This document shows, piece by piece, positions 15,396 to 22,957 of a stretch of 64,000 bases of DNA; the stretch's first letter is position 1; every line of letters starts with the position of its first letter. Made by a program: the position numbers and the translations under genes. Where the stretch lies: NCBI GenBank assembly GCA_044221335.1, contig JBGAPI010000005.1, positions 62,001-126,000 of the forward strand, in the 5' to 3' direction. Under the pieces are notes generated by a model. It did no database searches, was not told the origin of the DNA, and saw only the letters and a list, made by a program, of their open reading frames with translations. Source of the DNA: JBGAPI01 sp044221335. GTDB taxonomy: Bacteria > Pseudomonadota > Gammaproteobacteria > Xanthomonadales > Ahniellaceae.

Positions 15396-17843
15396 ATGAC
15401 GCCGAGAATCGCGACGATCGCGCTCCTGTTCGCTTCGGCCGCGCACGCCGAAATCTGCGGAACCCCCGCTCCGGAAGGCGCCGTGTTCGCCGTCTTCCAG
15501 GGCGGCACGATCTCGCTGTCGGGCTCGACCGTCAGCGACCCGGGCGGCAAGTGCAACCTCAGCTTCCTAGGTTCATCGACATTGCATGTGCCGCCCGGAG
15601 GCCTGGTGCAGCAGGGCAGTTGCGGCGTCACCGGGGATTCCGTGGCCCCGACAACCATGACCCTTCCGGCATTCCGGAAGTCGGCGACGCAACACGCGGT
15701 CTTCCTGCAGAACGCCGATCAGTTCGCGATCCGCAACAACGCCGGTCAGACCTCCTACTACAACCGTGGCAGCGCGGACACGGTGGTCAGCGTCGACGGC
15801 CGGACGTACACGATTCCGAAAAAGGGCACTCGGACGGTGACGCTGCCTTCGGGCGACTATGCGGAAATCCAATCGTGGAACGGAAATGAAGTCCGGCTGT
15901 CGGCGGGCAGCGTGATCAAGAAGCTGAGCCTGATGTCGTGCAACGGCTACGGGCTCGCCATGGAGTCGGGGGACTACTGGATCGAGGACATCGGGTGGCA
16001 GGCAGGCTGCTCCCTGGAGCCGATCAGCTCCGGCGCCGTCCGCCTTTATGTCAACGGCCCGAACCTGACGCTGTTCGGCGGGCCGACCTGCATCAACTGG
16101 ACCGACAGCCGGTGCCCGACCGACTCGACGGTCGAGCCTGCCACCCTGCCATTGCAGCATCCGGAGCGCCTGCTGATCGTCCTCTACAACGGCGACGTGA
16201 CGACACAGGGGCAGACGAAGACGGCCGCCGCGATCTACGCGGCGACGGGAACGATCACGCTCGCCAATGGCGCGCCGTATGCATTCGCGGGCGAAGCGGT
16301 GGCGAAGAAGGTCACGACGCAGAACAACAGCCAGACCTACTTCCAGTACCTCGACACGAAGTTCTTCAAGGATCTCTATCCGGCCGGCTCGCCGGCCACG
16401 CTGAGCGGAGAGGTCTCCTATTCGGCGCCGGTGGCTGCGCCGAATGCGCAGGAAGGCAGCCTCAGCTACGTCACCTACAACACGGTGGGCACGGCACGCG
16501 GCACGCTCAAGGCGTTCGAGCTCCGTTCGAACGGTTTGACCGCGACCACCGCCCGATGGAGCGCCGCAGCGCTGATGGACGAAGCGGTCAGACGATCCCG
16601 CATCTACACGACGGATGCCGCTAACAACGTTGTCCTTCTGGATGCGGTGGACAGCGCTGCGTTCGGCGCCAATGCGGCGAACGCGGCCGCCACCCGAAAC
16701 GCCTTGTTCGCCTCGCCGATGGGCCAGCCCCTGCGGTTCGCGCCGATCCTGTTCGGGGATGTCGTCGTGGTCGGCGCCTCCGACGGAGTCGTCTATGCCT
16801 TCGACAAGACCAGCGGCCAGCTCGCCTGGGGTTTCGTCCCGCGGACGGTTCTGCCCCTGCTCAACTCCACGTCGCTGGCGAGCCAGCAGCCCGTGCTGCA
16901 GGCAGTTCGCCTCGGCGATGGCCTGGTGCTGTCGATCCTGGGCGCCACGCAGCACCAGTTCCTGTCGTTCAACGCCACCGGCAAGCCTGCCGTCGTCACC
17001 TGGAGCGACGTCCGGGTCGGGGTTGCGCCCGCCTATGGTGCGATGGCAGTCAGCACATCCAAGGTCGGCTATGCGATTGGCGCGACCTCGATTCAGGCGA
17101 CTGTCGCGGGCCCGAGCGCGACGCTGGCGCTGCCGGCGGTCGCCCAGAGCAATCCGGTGTTCCTGGCCGGGACCCTCTTCGAAGGACTGTCGTCGGGAGC
17201 GACCGTCGCGATCACGACGGTTTCGAGTCCCGTCGGAGTGCTGCGCGCCGGGGAGTCGGACGGCGTGCAGTGGACGAATGCGATTCGCCGAAAGGACGGC
17301 ACCTTCGTGACGTCCGCCAGCAAGAAGCGCGTGACCGTGTTTCGCGACGACGGCAACGGATTCCGGCCGGTCTGGACCCTCGGCACAGACGGAATGCAGG
17401 ACCAGCGCTCCGGCAGCGATGCCCGGGTGCCCGGAGTTCCGCCGCTTCCGGCCGATGTCGTGTTCACGGCGCCGCCGGTGATCGCGGGGGACGTGGTGCT
17501 GCTTCCGGGAACCTTCAAGGAAGCCGGGAAATGCCTGTCCACCGCCGCCTACTTCGGCCCCTACTACCTTGCCGAGCCGGCCCTGGCGCAGGGGGCGGCC
17601 ACCTACGGCGCAGGGTCGGTCGCGCTGACCGACAGCTTGATCCGCGTCGGCGTCGGCGAAGCACTCGCTCCGACGCTGCTCTTCCTCGGCAACCACCTCG
17701 TCATCGAGGCGCACAGCAACCAGAACACCCCGGACGCCGCCGGATCAGCGCCACAGGGACTGGACGACCCGATCAAGCTCGCCAAACCCCCGCGTCTCGG
17801 CTCCTCAACCTGGCTGGAGATCACCGATGGCGTCGCGAACTAG
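15396..17843 (+). CDS. Secreted MshQ-like / PilY1-like hybrid pilus-associated protein
   Basis: An 815-aa protein with a signal peptide (ATIALLFASAAHA). Residues about 140-310 resemble the polymer-forming part of MSHA protein MshQ: LPSGDY..I, VRLYVNG, LLIVLYNGDVTTQG, AAIYAATGTITL. Residues about 400-700 look like the PilY1/PilC C-terminal beta-propeller (APILFGDVVVVGASDGVVYAFDKTSG followed by FVPR). It lacks the N-terminal von Willebrand domain of PilY1 and is shorter than usual. It occupies the pilY1 position and probably forms the pilus-tip adhesin. The hybrid reading is my inference. CGGGAGCC precedes the ATG. Confidence 0.65.
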   Translation: MTPRIATIALLFASAAHAEICGTPAPEGAVFAVFQGGTISLSGSTVSDPGGKCNLSFLGSSTLHVPPGGLVQQGSCGVTGDSVAPTTMTLPAFRKSATQHAVFLQNADQFAIRNNAGQTSYYNRGSADTVVSVDGRTYTIPKKGTRTVTLPSGDYAEIQSWNGNEVRLSAGSVIKKLSLMSCNGYGLAMESGDYWIEDIGWQAGCSLEPISSGAVRLYVNGPNLTLFGGPTCINWTDSRCPTDSTVEPATLPLQHPERLLIVLYNGDVTTQGQTKTAAAIYAATGTITLANGAPYAFAGEAVAKKVTTQNNSQTYFQYLDTKFFKDLYPAGSPATLSGEVSYSAPVAAPNAQEGSLSYVTYNTVGTARGTLKAFELRSNGLTATTARWSAAALMDEAVRRSRIYTTDAANNVVLLDAVDSAAFGANAANAAATRNALFASPMGQPLRFAPILFGDVVVVGASDGVVYAFDKTSGQLAWGFVPRTVLPLLNSTSLASQQPVLQAVRLGDGLVLSILGATQHQFLSFNATGKPAVVTWSDVRVGVAPAYGAMAVSTSKVGYAIGATSIQATVAGPSATLALPAVAQSNPVFLAGTLFEGLSSGATVAITTVSSPVGVLRAGESDGVQWTNAIRRKDGTFVTSASKKRVTVFRDDGNGFRPVWTLGTDGMQDQRSGSDARVPGVPPLPADVVFTAPPVIAGDVVLLPGTFKEAGKCLSTAAYFGPYYLAEPALAQGAATYGAGSVALTDSLIRVGVGEALAPTLLFLGNHLVIEAHSNQNTPDAAGSAPQGLDDPIKLAKPPRLGSSTWLEITDGVAN

Positions 17844-18249
17844 TGCTTTCACGCTCATCGAGATGATGGTCGTCCTGGTGATCATCGGAATCCTGCTGGC
17901 CCTGGCCATTCCCGGATACGAGTTTGCGCGGCGCCGCCAGGTCATGAGTCAGGCGCAGCAGGCCCTCGCTGGCGCCGAAGCGGTTGCGGAGCGGTTGTTC
18001 GGCGCGACGTTTTCCTATCCGGCGGCTCTGCCGGCGGGAGCCCTCGTTCCGCTCCGGAACGTGACGCTGTCGTATTCGGTCATCGACGGCAAGCGCGGCT
18101 ACACGACCAAGGCGATCGGGACCGGCAACAACCGCGGCATCGTTGCACTCGCCAATTCGAGCATCCGGTGCGCATGCAACGACTGTCCAGTCAGCGGTGC
18201 GTTCGACGACTCGAGCCGCGTCTGTCCGAGCGGATACACGGCCTGGTGA
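17827..18249 (+). CDS. pilE: PilE-like minor type IV pilin
   Basis: A 140-aa pilin with a 7-residue leader, MASRTSA, then FTLIEMMVVLVIIGILLALAIPGYE, including Glu5. The residue before the cleavage site is Ala rather than the near-invariant Gly. The C-terminal region has four cysteines (CACNDC ... C) that could form a D-region disulfide. It overlaps the previous gene by 17 bp and takes the pilE position of the minor-pilin operon. Whether prepilin peptidase cuts efficiently after Ala is uncertain. Confidence 0.8.
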   Translation: MASRTSAFTLIEMMVVLVIIGILLALAIPGYEFARRRQVMSQAQQALAGAEAVAERLFGATFSYPAALPAGALVPLRNVTLSYSVIDGKRGYTTKAIGTGNNRGIVALANSSIRCACNDCPVSGAFDDSSRVCPSGYTAW

Positions 18250-18376
18250 TGCTAGCGCCTCGCCGGAACGGGCAGGCGCTGACGATGGCTTCAAAGACCC
18301 ACCGCGCCAGGCCCGACGACGCTCGGGATGGCGATCCACATCACGTCTCACGAAGGGACCCGCCCCGGAGATCGGC

Positions 18377-19396
18377 ATGAGCAACTACTTCAACTTCTTC
18401 GCACCGCTTGCGGATCTTGATGTCTCCCAGTGGAAGCGCCTGTCCGTCGAGATCCGCTTCGAGCGGGTCGTCGCCGGGACGTATGCGCCGTGCGATCGCA
18501 TCCGGCGTGGAGAGCTGGTATTCCTGGTCGAAGGATCCGCGCGATTTCACGACGGCGAGCGGGTGGTGACGGTCCACGCGGACAGCGTTGCCGCCCAGGC
18601 GCCGCTGAACGTGCCGCTCCATGCCGGATACCCGATGGAGTGCAGCTCCGATTGCTGCCTGATGCTGATTCCGCAGGCGGCGCTGGAGGAGGTGACGCGC
18701 GCGGCGCCGAACGTGCAATCCCCGGCCGGATTTCGCCAGTCGGTCGTCGTCGATGACGACCCGCTGACGCTGCTTGGGGTCTCCCCGCGCTTCAAGAGCC
18801 TCAACACGGCGGCGTGGGCAGCGGTGGTGCGTTCGCTCGAGATCCGGCAGTACGAGCAGGGAATGCCGATCGCCTCGATCGACACGATCCTGCCGGCGTC
18901 GTTCGTCGTGCTTCAGGGGCTCGTGGCCATCCACCGGCCCGAAGGGGCGATGTCGGCGTTGCTGCGGCCGGGCGACGAGTTCGGTGACCTCCTCGCGGCA
19001 GCCGAGCTGGCCTGTCCGGTGAACGCCAAGTCGGTCGGCAAGACGCTGGTGGCCTGGGTGCCGCGGACGGAGTCGCGGCCACAGTCGGCCGAACAGAGCG
19101 CGCTCCCGACGGGCCGCACTATGCCCTTGTTCGTGCGCGATCCCTACAATCGATTCGGGGACGGGCCGTCGCATTCGCCGCGGGTTCACGCATGGTCCGT
19201 GTCCTTCGGAACGCGGCGGCTCTCGCCGACGCTCGACTATCGGCCGATGGTCGGCAGCGACGACCTTGCGGGCGTCGTCGCGCGCCTCCTGCGGGAATGC
19301 GGATTGCGCGCGGGCATCGCCGACCTCAAGGGGAGCGACTTCCGGTCGAAGCGCCACTTCGGCCAGGGCTTCGCGCTGCCGGCGGGTGCGGCATGA
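18377..19396 (+). CDS. Protein with two degenerate cyclic-nucleotide-binding-like domains
   Basis: A 339-aa soluble protein. Residues about 5-110 and 125-225 each follow the beta-roll pattern of CNB domains (for example RGELVFLVEGSARFHDG, and SFVVLQGLVAIHRPEG with LLRPGDEFGDLLAA). The phosphate-binding cassette is not well preserved in the first copy and only partly in the second. No DNA-binding or enzymatic domain follows; the last 110 residues are unassigned. CGGAG precedes the ATG. It lies 128 bp after pilE and is coupled by ATGA overlap to the degenerate EAL gene. A sensor role in pilus control is inferred from context. Confidence 0.6.
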   Translation: MSNYFNFFAPLADLDVSQWKRLSVEIRFERVVAGTYAPCDRIRRGELVFLVEGSARFHDGERVVTVHADSVAAQAPLNVPLHAGYPMECSSDCCLMLIPQAALEEVTRAAPNVQSPAGFRQSVVVDDDPLTLLGVSPRFKSLNTAAWAAVVRSLEIRQYEQGMPIASIDTILPASFVVLQGLVAIHRPEGAMSALLRPGDEFGDLLAAAELACPVNAKSVGKTLVAWVPRTESRPQSAEQSALPTGRTMPLFVRDPYNRFGDGPSHSPRVHAWSVSFGTRRLSPTLDYRPMVGSDDLAGVVARLLRECGLRAGIADLKGSDFRSKRHFGQGFALPAGAA

Positions 19397-20244
19397 ACAT
19401 CCTCTATTCCGGCTCCGCGGGCGTGACGGAAGCGGCATTCGCGGAGGCCGTCGAGGTCGTCGCCCGCGTGCCCGCGCAGAGCCTGAGCTGCACGGCGAGC
19501 CTCGCGGTACAGGCGCTGCGTACGCCAACGGATCGGAGCAGCGGGAGCTGGGTCGAGCTGTCGATCCGACTGGTGAACTCGGCGGGGCAGACCATGTCCG
19601 TGGAGCAGTTGCACCAGCGTGCGAAGCAGTGCGACGCGCTCCGCGGACTGGACATGCAGATGCTGCGCGCGGCGGTCCGCTGGATGCGCAAGGAGAGCGC
19701 TGCAGAACACGTCCTCGTCTCGCTCGGCGATGGGCTGTTCAATGCATCCGACCTCGCCTCCTGCGTGCTCGAGGTGACGAACGACGAGACCGATCTGCAC
19801 AATCGGCTCTGCCTGGGCTTCCGGATCGAGTCGCAGATGCAGAACGTCTGGGCGATTCGTCGAGAGCTCGGGCGGCTGCGCCGGCGCGGAATCCGATGTG
19901 CGCTTCTCGATTTCGGCTTTGCGGGCGCTCCCATGCGTCTGTTCGCGGGAGACCTGATCTCCTGCGTCAAGCTGCACCCGTCGATCCTGGTCGACAGCGT
20001 CGTCGCTGGAGAGCGTCGTGTCATGCAGTCGATCATCCACATGCTGACCCGGCTCGGTGTCGACGTCGTCATCGACGGCGTCGATTCGAGCCAGATGTTC
20101 GACTTCGCGCAAACGTTCGCGCATGCCCACCTTCAGGGCTTCCATGTCGCGCCGCCGGTGCGAACGCTGGAGTCGATCGAGCTGCCGGAACACCTGCTGC
20201 CTGGTCTCGCCGGTCGGATGCACGATGCGTCGCGTCGTGACTGA
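19393..20244 (+). CDS. Degenerate EAL-domain protein (probable c-di-GMP receptor, inactive enzyme)
   Basis: A 283-aa protein that aligns over its length with EAL phosphodiesterase domains but has lost catalysis. The EAL motif reads ELS (residues 55-57), DDFG reads LLDFGFAG, the lysine motif reads CVKLHPSIL, and EGVE reads DGVD. The fold markers RRELGRLRRRGIRCALLDFG and HLQGFHVAPPV remain. FimX and LapD are known degenerate EAL proteins that bind c-di-GMP, and FimX controls type IV pili. Its position after the minor-pilin genes suggests a similar role, as inference. The start overlaps the upstream stop (ATGA). Confidence 0.72.
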   Translation: MNILYSGSAGVTEAAFAEAVEVVARVPAQSLSCTASLAVQALRTPTDRSSGSWVELSIRLVNSAGQTMSVEQLHQRAKQCDALRGLDMQMLRAAVRWMRKESAAEHVLVSLGDGLFNASDLASCVLEVTNDETDLHNRLCLGFRIESQMQNVWAIRRELGRLRRRGIRCALLDFGFAGAPMRLFAGDLISCVKLHPSILVDSVVAGERRVMQSIIHMLTRLGVDVVIDGVDSSQMFDFAQTFAHAHLQGFHVAPPVRTLESIELPEHLLPGLAGRMHDASRRD

Positions 20245-20537
20245 GCTGGCGACGACGAAGAAGCGCGGGGTTCGGTCGCCGCGAAAGCGCGATCCGGACG
20301 ACGCGGCGGCGGCCCGCGCTTGGCGCGTCCGGACGAAGCGGCGGCGGGATCTGCGTGCCGGCTGGGTGCATGACGAATTGCCTACTCGGCACATTTCATG
20401 TCACAGAGCGTGTCATTGGAAATCCGGAGTCCGTCGACGCTCGTAGTGCAAAGACTCGGTGACACCTCCCGATTCGACGTCGTGTGGGTGCTTCGCCGCG
20501 ACCGATGGCCTGCCCGTTCGTCCGAGCACAAGCAACC

Positions 20538-21065
20538 ATGAGAATCAATGATCCGTCGGCCCGGCGCGGACGCATGCGCGCGAACGAAGCGCGCCGAGCC
20601 GTGCGGGTTGCGTCGCGCGGCGCACTGCGAATGGTCGGATGGGTCATCGCTGTGTCGGCTGCGGCGGCGTCGGTAGTGGCCGCCCGGCACGCCGCAGGCA
20701 GTGTGCAACGGCAGCGCGTCGTCCGCGAGCAGATGGACCTCGCGTTGCGGCACCTGGAGGCGGTCTGCGCCACCGTCGCCGCCCGCCATCGCTCGCTGAA
20801 TCGGTTCCCGGTTTCGAATCAGGAAGCCGGGCTCTCGTCGATCATCCGGAGCGGTCCGCTGCAGTCGGCGACGATCGGTCCGGGAGGAAACGTCAGGGCG
20901 ACGATCTGCGCGGGCACCGAGCCGGACGGTGACAGATGCCGTCCCGACATCGAAATCGAACTTGTCCCGGTGAATCGCGGAAGCGAGATTCGCTGGTCCT
21001 GCCATTCCATCCGAAACGACACCGAGTTGAGTCCGCATGAGTGTCCCGCGCCGAAATTGCGATGA
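20538..21065 (+). CDS. Pilin-like protein with a ruined prepilin leader
   Basis: A 175-aa protein. The body looks like a type IVa pilin: a hydrophobic N-terminal helix (MVGWVIAVSAAAASVVAARHAAG), an alphaN-like segment, then RFPVSN..AGL, IGPGGNVRATI, IEIELVPVN, GSEIRWSCHS and a final Cys (SPHEC), the usual strand order and disulfide-closed loop. The leader is abnormal: SRG is followed by ALRMVGWV, so Phe1 and Glu5 are missing, and the leader is long and basic. It may be a non-processed anchored pilin or a decayed one. ATG 20538 is preferred; a GTG at 20484 is possible. Ribosome-binding signals are weak. Confidence 0.5.
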   Translation: MRINDPSARRGRMRANEARRAVRVASRGALRMVGWVIAVSAAAASVVAARHAAGSVQRQRVVREQMDLALRHLEAVCATVAARHRSLNRFPVSNQEAGLSSIIRSGPLQSATIGPGGNVRATICAGTEPDGDRCRPDIEIELVPVNRGSEIRWSCHSIRNDTELSPHECPAPKLR

Positions 21066-22110
21066 TGAACTGCACGCGATCGACGATCGTCCGTGCGAAG
21101 CACCTGGCCTGCGTGAAAGGCTTGTTCGCGCCGACGCGAAAGATCCTGCCGCCATGAAGCTGCGGCCCCAGGCGATTGCCGGAGCGCATCGACTGGCGGA
21201 CATCGTCCGCTACGTGGTGTCGACGCTATTCGTCTCGCTGAGGGATGGGAACGTCGCGCAGCGACTGGTCGGCCTGATGGTCGAGTCGTTCGACTGCGAT
21301 TGGGCCGCGGTGGTGCAGCGTGAAGTCGTGGTGGGCAGGCTGCGCGTCGATGCGACGGCAATTCGCTCCGGAGACTGCGATTTCGTGCTGGGAAGCCAGC
21401 GGCTGACGGACCTGATCGTCGAATCGGCGATGATCGGGCAGAGCACCACGGCCCGCATCGTGCGCAACTCTGCCGACGTAGCCATCGTGATGCGCATCGG
21501 CTACGGCAGCAGCGGGGACCGTTGGCTGGTACTGGGTTTCACCAGCGCGGCTCTTGCGCAACGCGAGGTGGCGCTGGTGCAGGCGCTCGGGGAAGTGCTC
21601 ACGACGATGTCGTCGCTGAGCGACGAGCACCTGCTGTTGCGCGGCCGGCTGCAGATGTGCGAGAAGGTCCTGCTAGGGGCGCCGCAAGCGCGTTCGCGAA
21701 CGGAGCGACTGCAGTTCATCGGCAGGATGCTGACGATGGTCGCCCAGCACCTGCGCTGCGATTGCCGATACGTCACGCGTGTTGACGGGGCGCGTGACCT
21801 CACGGCCGTCATCGCGAAGTTCGGCCGGCGTGCGGCCACCGCCAGCGTCGGCAACGTCGATCGGATGACCGAGCGGGAGCAGTTCTGCATGCAGTCCGGT
21901 CAGTCCCTGGTCAGCATTGGGGCGCCCGGGACCGATCAGGAGGTGGACGTTGCCGAATCCGTCGGGGTCGTCTTTCACGTGCCTTCCCGTACGGCCGGCA
22001 TCATCACCGGAGTGCTTGGCGCCGAGTTTCGCGGAGATTTCGGCGGGGACCCTTCGACCGCGAGGCAGATCGAGTGGCTCTCGGATCTGATCGGCGAAGT
22101 CTGGAACTAG
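21037..22110 (+). CDS. Tandem GAF-like sensory protein
   Basis: A 357-aa soluble protein. Two repeats (about residues 55-200 and 220-355) have the helix-sheet pattern of GAF domains: a leading helix (VVSTLFVSLRDGNVAQRLVGLMVESF; RLQFIGRMLTMVAQHL), a Cys/Asp pair (CDWAAVV; CDCRYVTRV), and a closing helix. No catalytic output domain is present. It overlaps the pilin-like gene by 29 bp from ATG 21037; ATG 21154, just before the first repeat, is an alternative start. It probably passes a signal to neighbours, but the ligand is unknown. Confidence 0.5.
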   Translation: MSVPRRNCDDELHAIDDRPCEAPGLRERLVRADAKDPAAMKLRPQAIAGAHRLADIVRYVVSTLFVSLRDGNVAQRLVGLMVESFDCDWAAVVQREVVVGRLRVDATAIRSGDCDFVLGSQRLTDLIVESAMIGQSTTARIVRNSADVAIVMRIGYGSSGDRWLVLGFTSAALAQREVALVQALGEVLTTMSSLSDEHLLLRGRLQMCEKVLLGAPQARSRTERLQFIGRMLTMVAQHLRCDCRYVTRVDGARDLTAVIAKFGRRAATASVGNVDRMTEREQFCMQSGQSLVSIGAPGTDQEVDVAESVGVVFHVPSRTAGIITGVLGAEFRGDFGGDPSTARQIEWLSDLIGEVWN

Positions 22111-22198
22111 TTGGACTCGGATTCAGGGCTGCACGCTCGCCGCGGGATCTGAAGAGAGCGAGCCGAATGCTGCGGATTCAACCGGGAGGCCGGTCGAA

Positions 22199-22879
22199 AT
22201 GATGTCATCGAAGTATGCTCTGCTGCTCGCCGTCACGAGTGGGTTTGCCGCCCTGGTCGCGGAATTGGTCGAACGTGCGGCTCGTTCCCGGCTTGACCGG
22301 CAGGCGGCGATCGCGGTCATTCAGTTGTCCGCCGTGCACGAGTGGCTCGAACTGCTTCGTCGGTACCTGCATTCGCGGGGATTTCTTGCCACGGAGTCCA
22401 TGGTTCGTCCGACACCGCGTGCGCTGGGTCAGCGATTCGCCTCGGCCGACCGATTCACGTGCATCCTGGTGGTGGCGACCCCCGTAGACGATGAAGAGGC
22501 CGATCAGTTGCTCGCCTGGACGGAACGGGAACGTTCGGGCGGAGAACAGGCGCTGACGGTGGTGGTGGGACCCTTGACGGGCGTTCCTGCAAGGCTTCGC
22601 GGTATGATGACGGACATCTCGACACTGGCGGGCGATCTCTGGCGCTTCCTGCCCGATTCAGATCGGCAGATGCTCCGATCGATCGTCAGCGACGCGTTGG
22701 TTCCGCTGCGACGGGCGCGCCTGTTCGCGCTGGCCCTCGCGCTCGTCGGTCTGGTCGCCGCGGGGGCGTTGCTGGTGTTCGATACGTCGTCCGTCAGGCA
22801 CGGTGAGACGTGGTTGGAGCGTGGGGGGCTTGCTCGAGCCTTCCTGGTAAACAATCCCTGGCGGCGACGCGAAGGCTGA
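22199..22879 (+). CDS. Membrane protein of unknown function
   Basis: A 226-aa protein with a hydrophobic N-terminus (YALLLAVTSGFAALVAELV) and one clear transmembrane helix near the C-terminus (LFALALALVGLVAAGALLVF, about residues 174-193). The middle (about 45-165) is soluble, with no motif I recognise. GGGAGG lies about ten bases before the ATG. It sits between two GAF-type genes on the same strand with short gaps, so it may anchor or act with them. It could be unique to this cluster. Confidence 0.55.
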   Translation: MMSSKYALLLAVTSGFAALVAELVERAARSRLDRQAAIAVIQLSAVHEWLELLRRYLHSRGFLATESMVRPTPRALGQRFASADRFTCILVVATPVDDEEADQLLAWTERERSGGEQALTVVVGPLTGVPARLRGMMTDISTLAGDLWRFLPDSDRQMLRSIVSDALVPLRRARLFALALALVGLVAAGALLVFDTSSVRHGETWLERGGLARAFLVNNPWRRREG

Positions 22880-22957
22880 GTCGTTCGGATCCTCCCCGCC
22901 TGGATCGTCGGCGCCACTCGATGTCGGTTGATCGGGATGCGAAACGCGGGGTGAAGG

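Noticed and set aside
15573..17714. A 713-codon minus-strand open frame in the pilus cluster
   Set aside because: It is antisense to the MshQ/PilY1-like gene, lacks a ribosome-binding site and has Arg-rich shadow composition.
20245..20537. Short frames between the dead-EAL and pilin-like genes
   Set aside because: They are Arg-rich, lack ribosome-binding sites and match nothing; I treat this as a 293-bp spacer.
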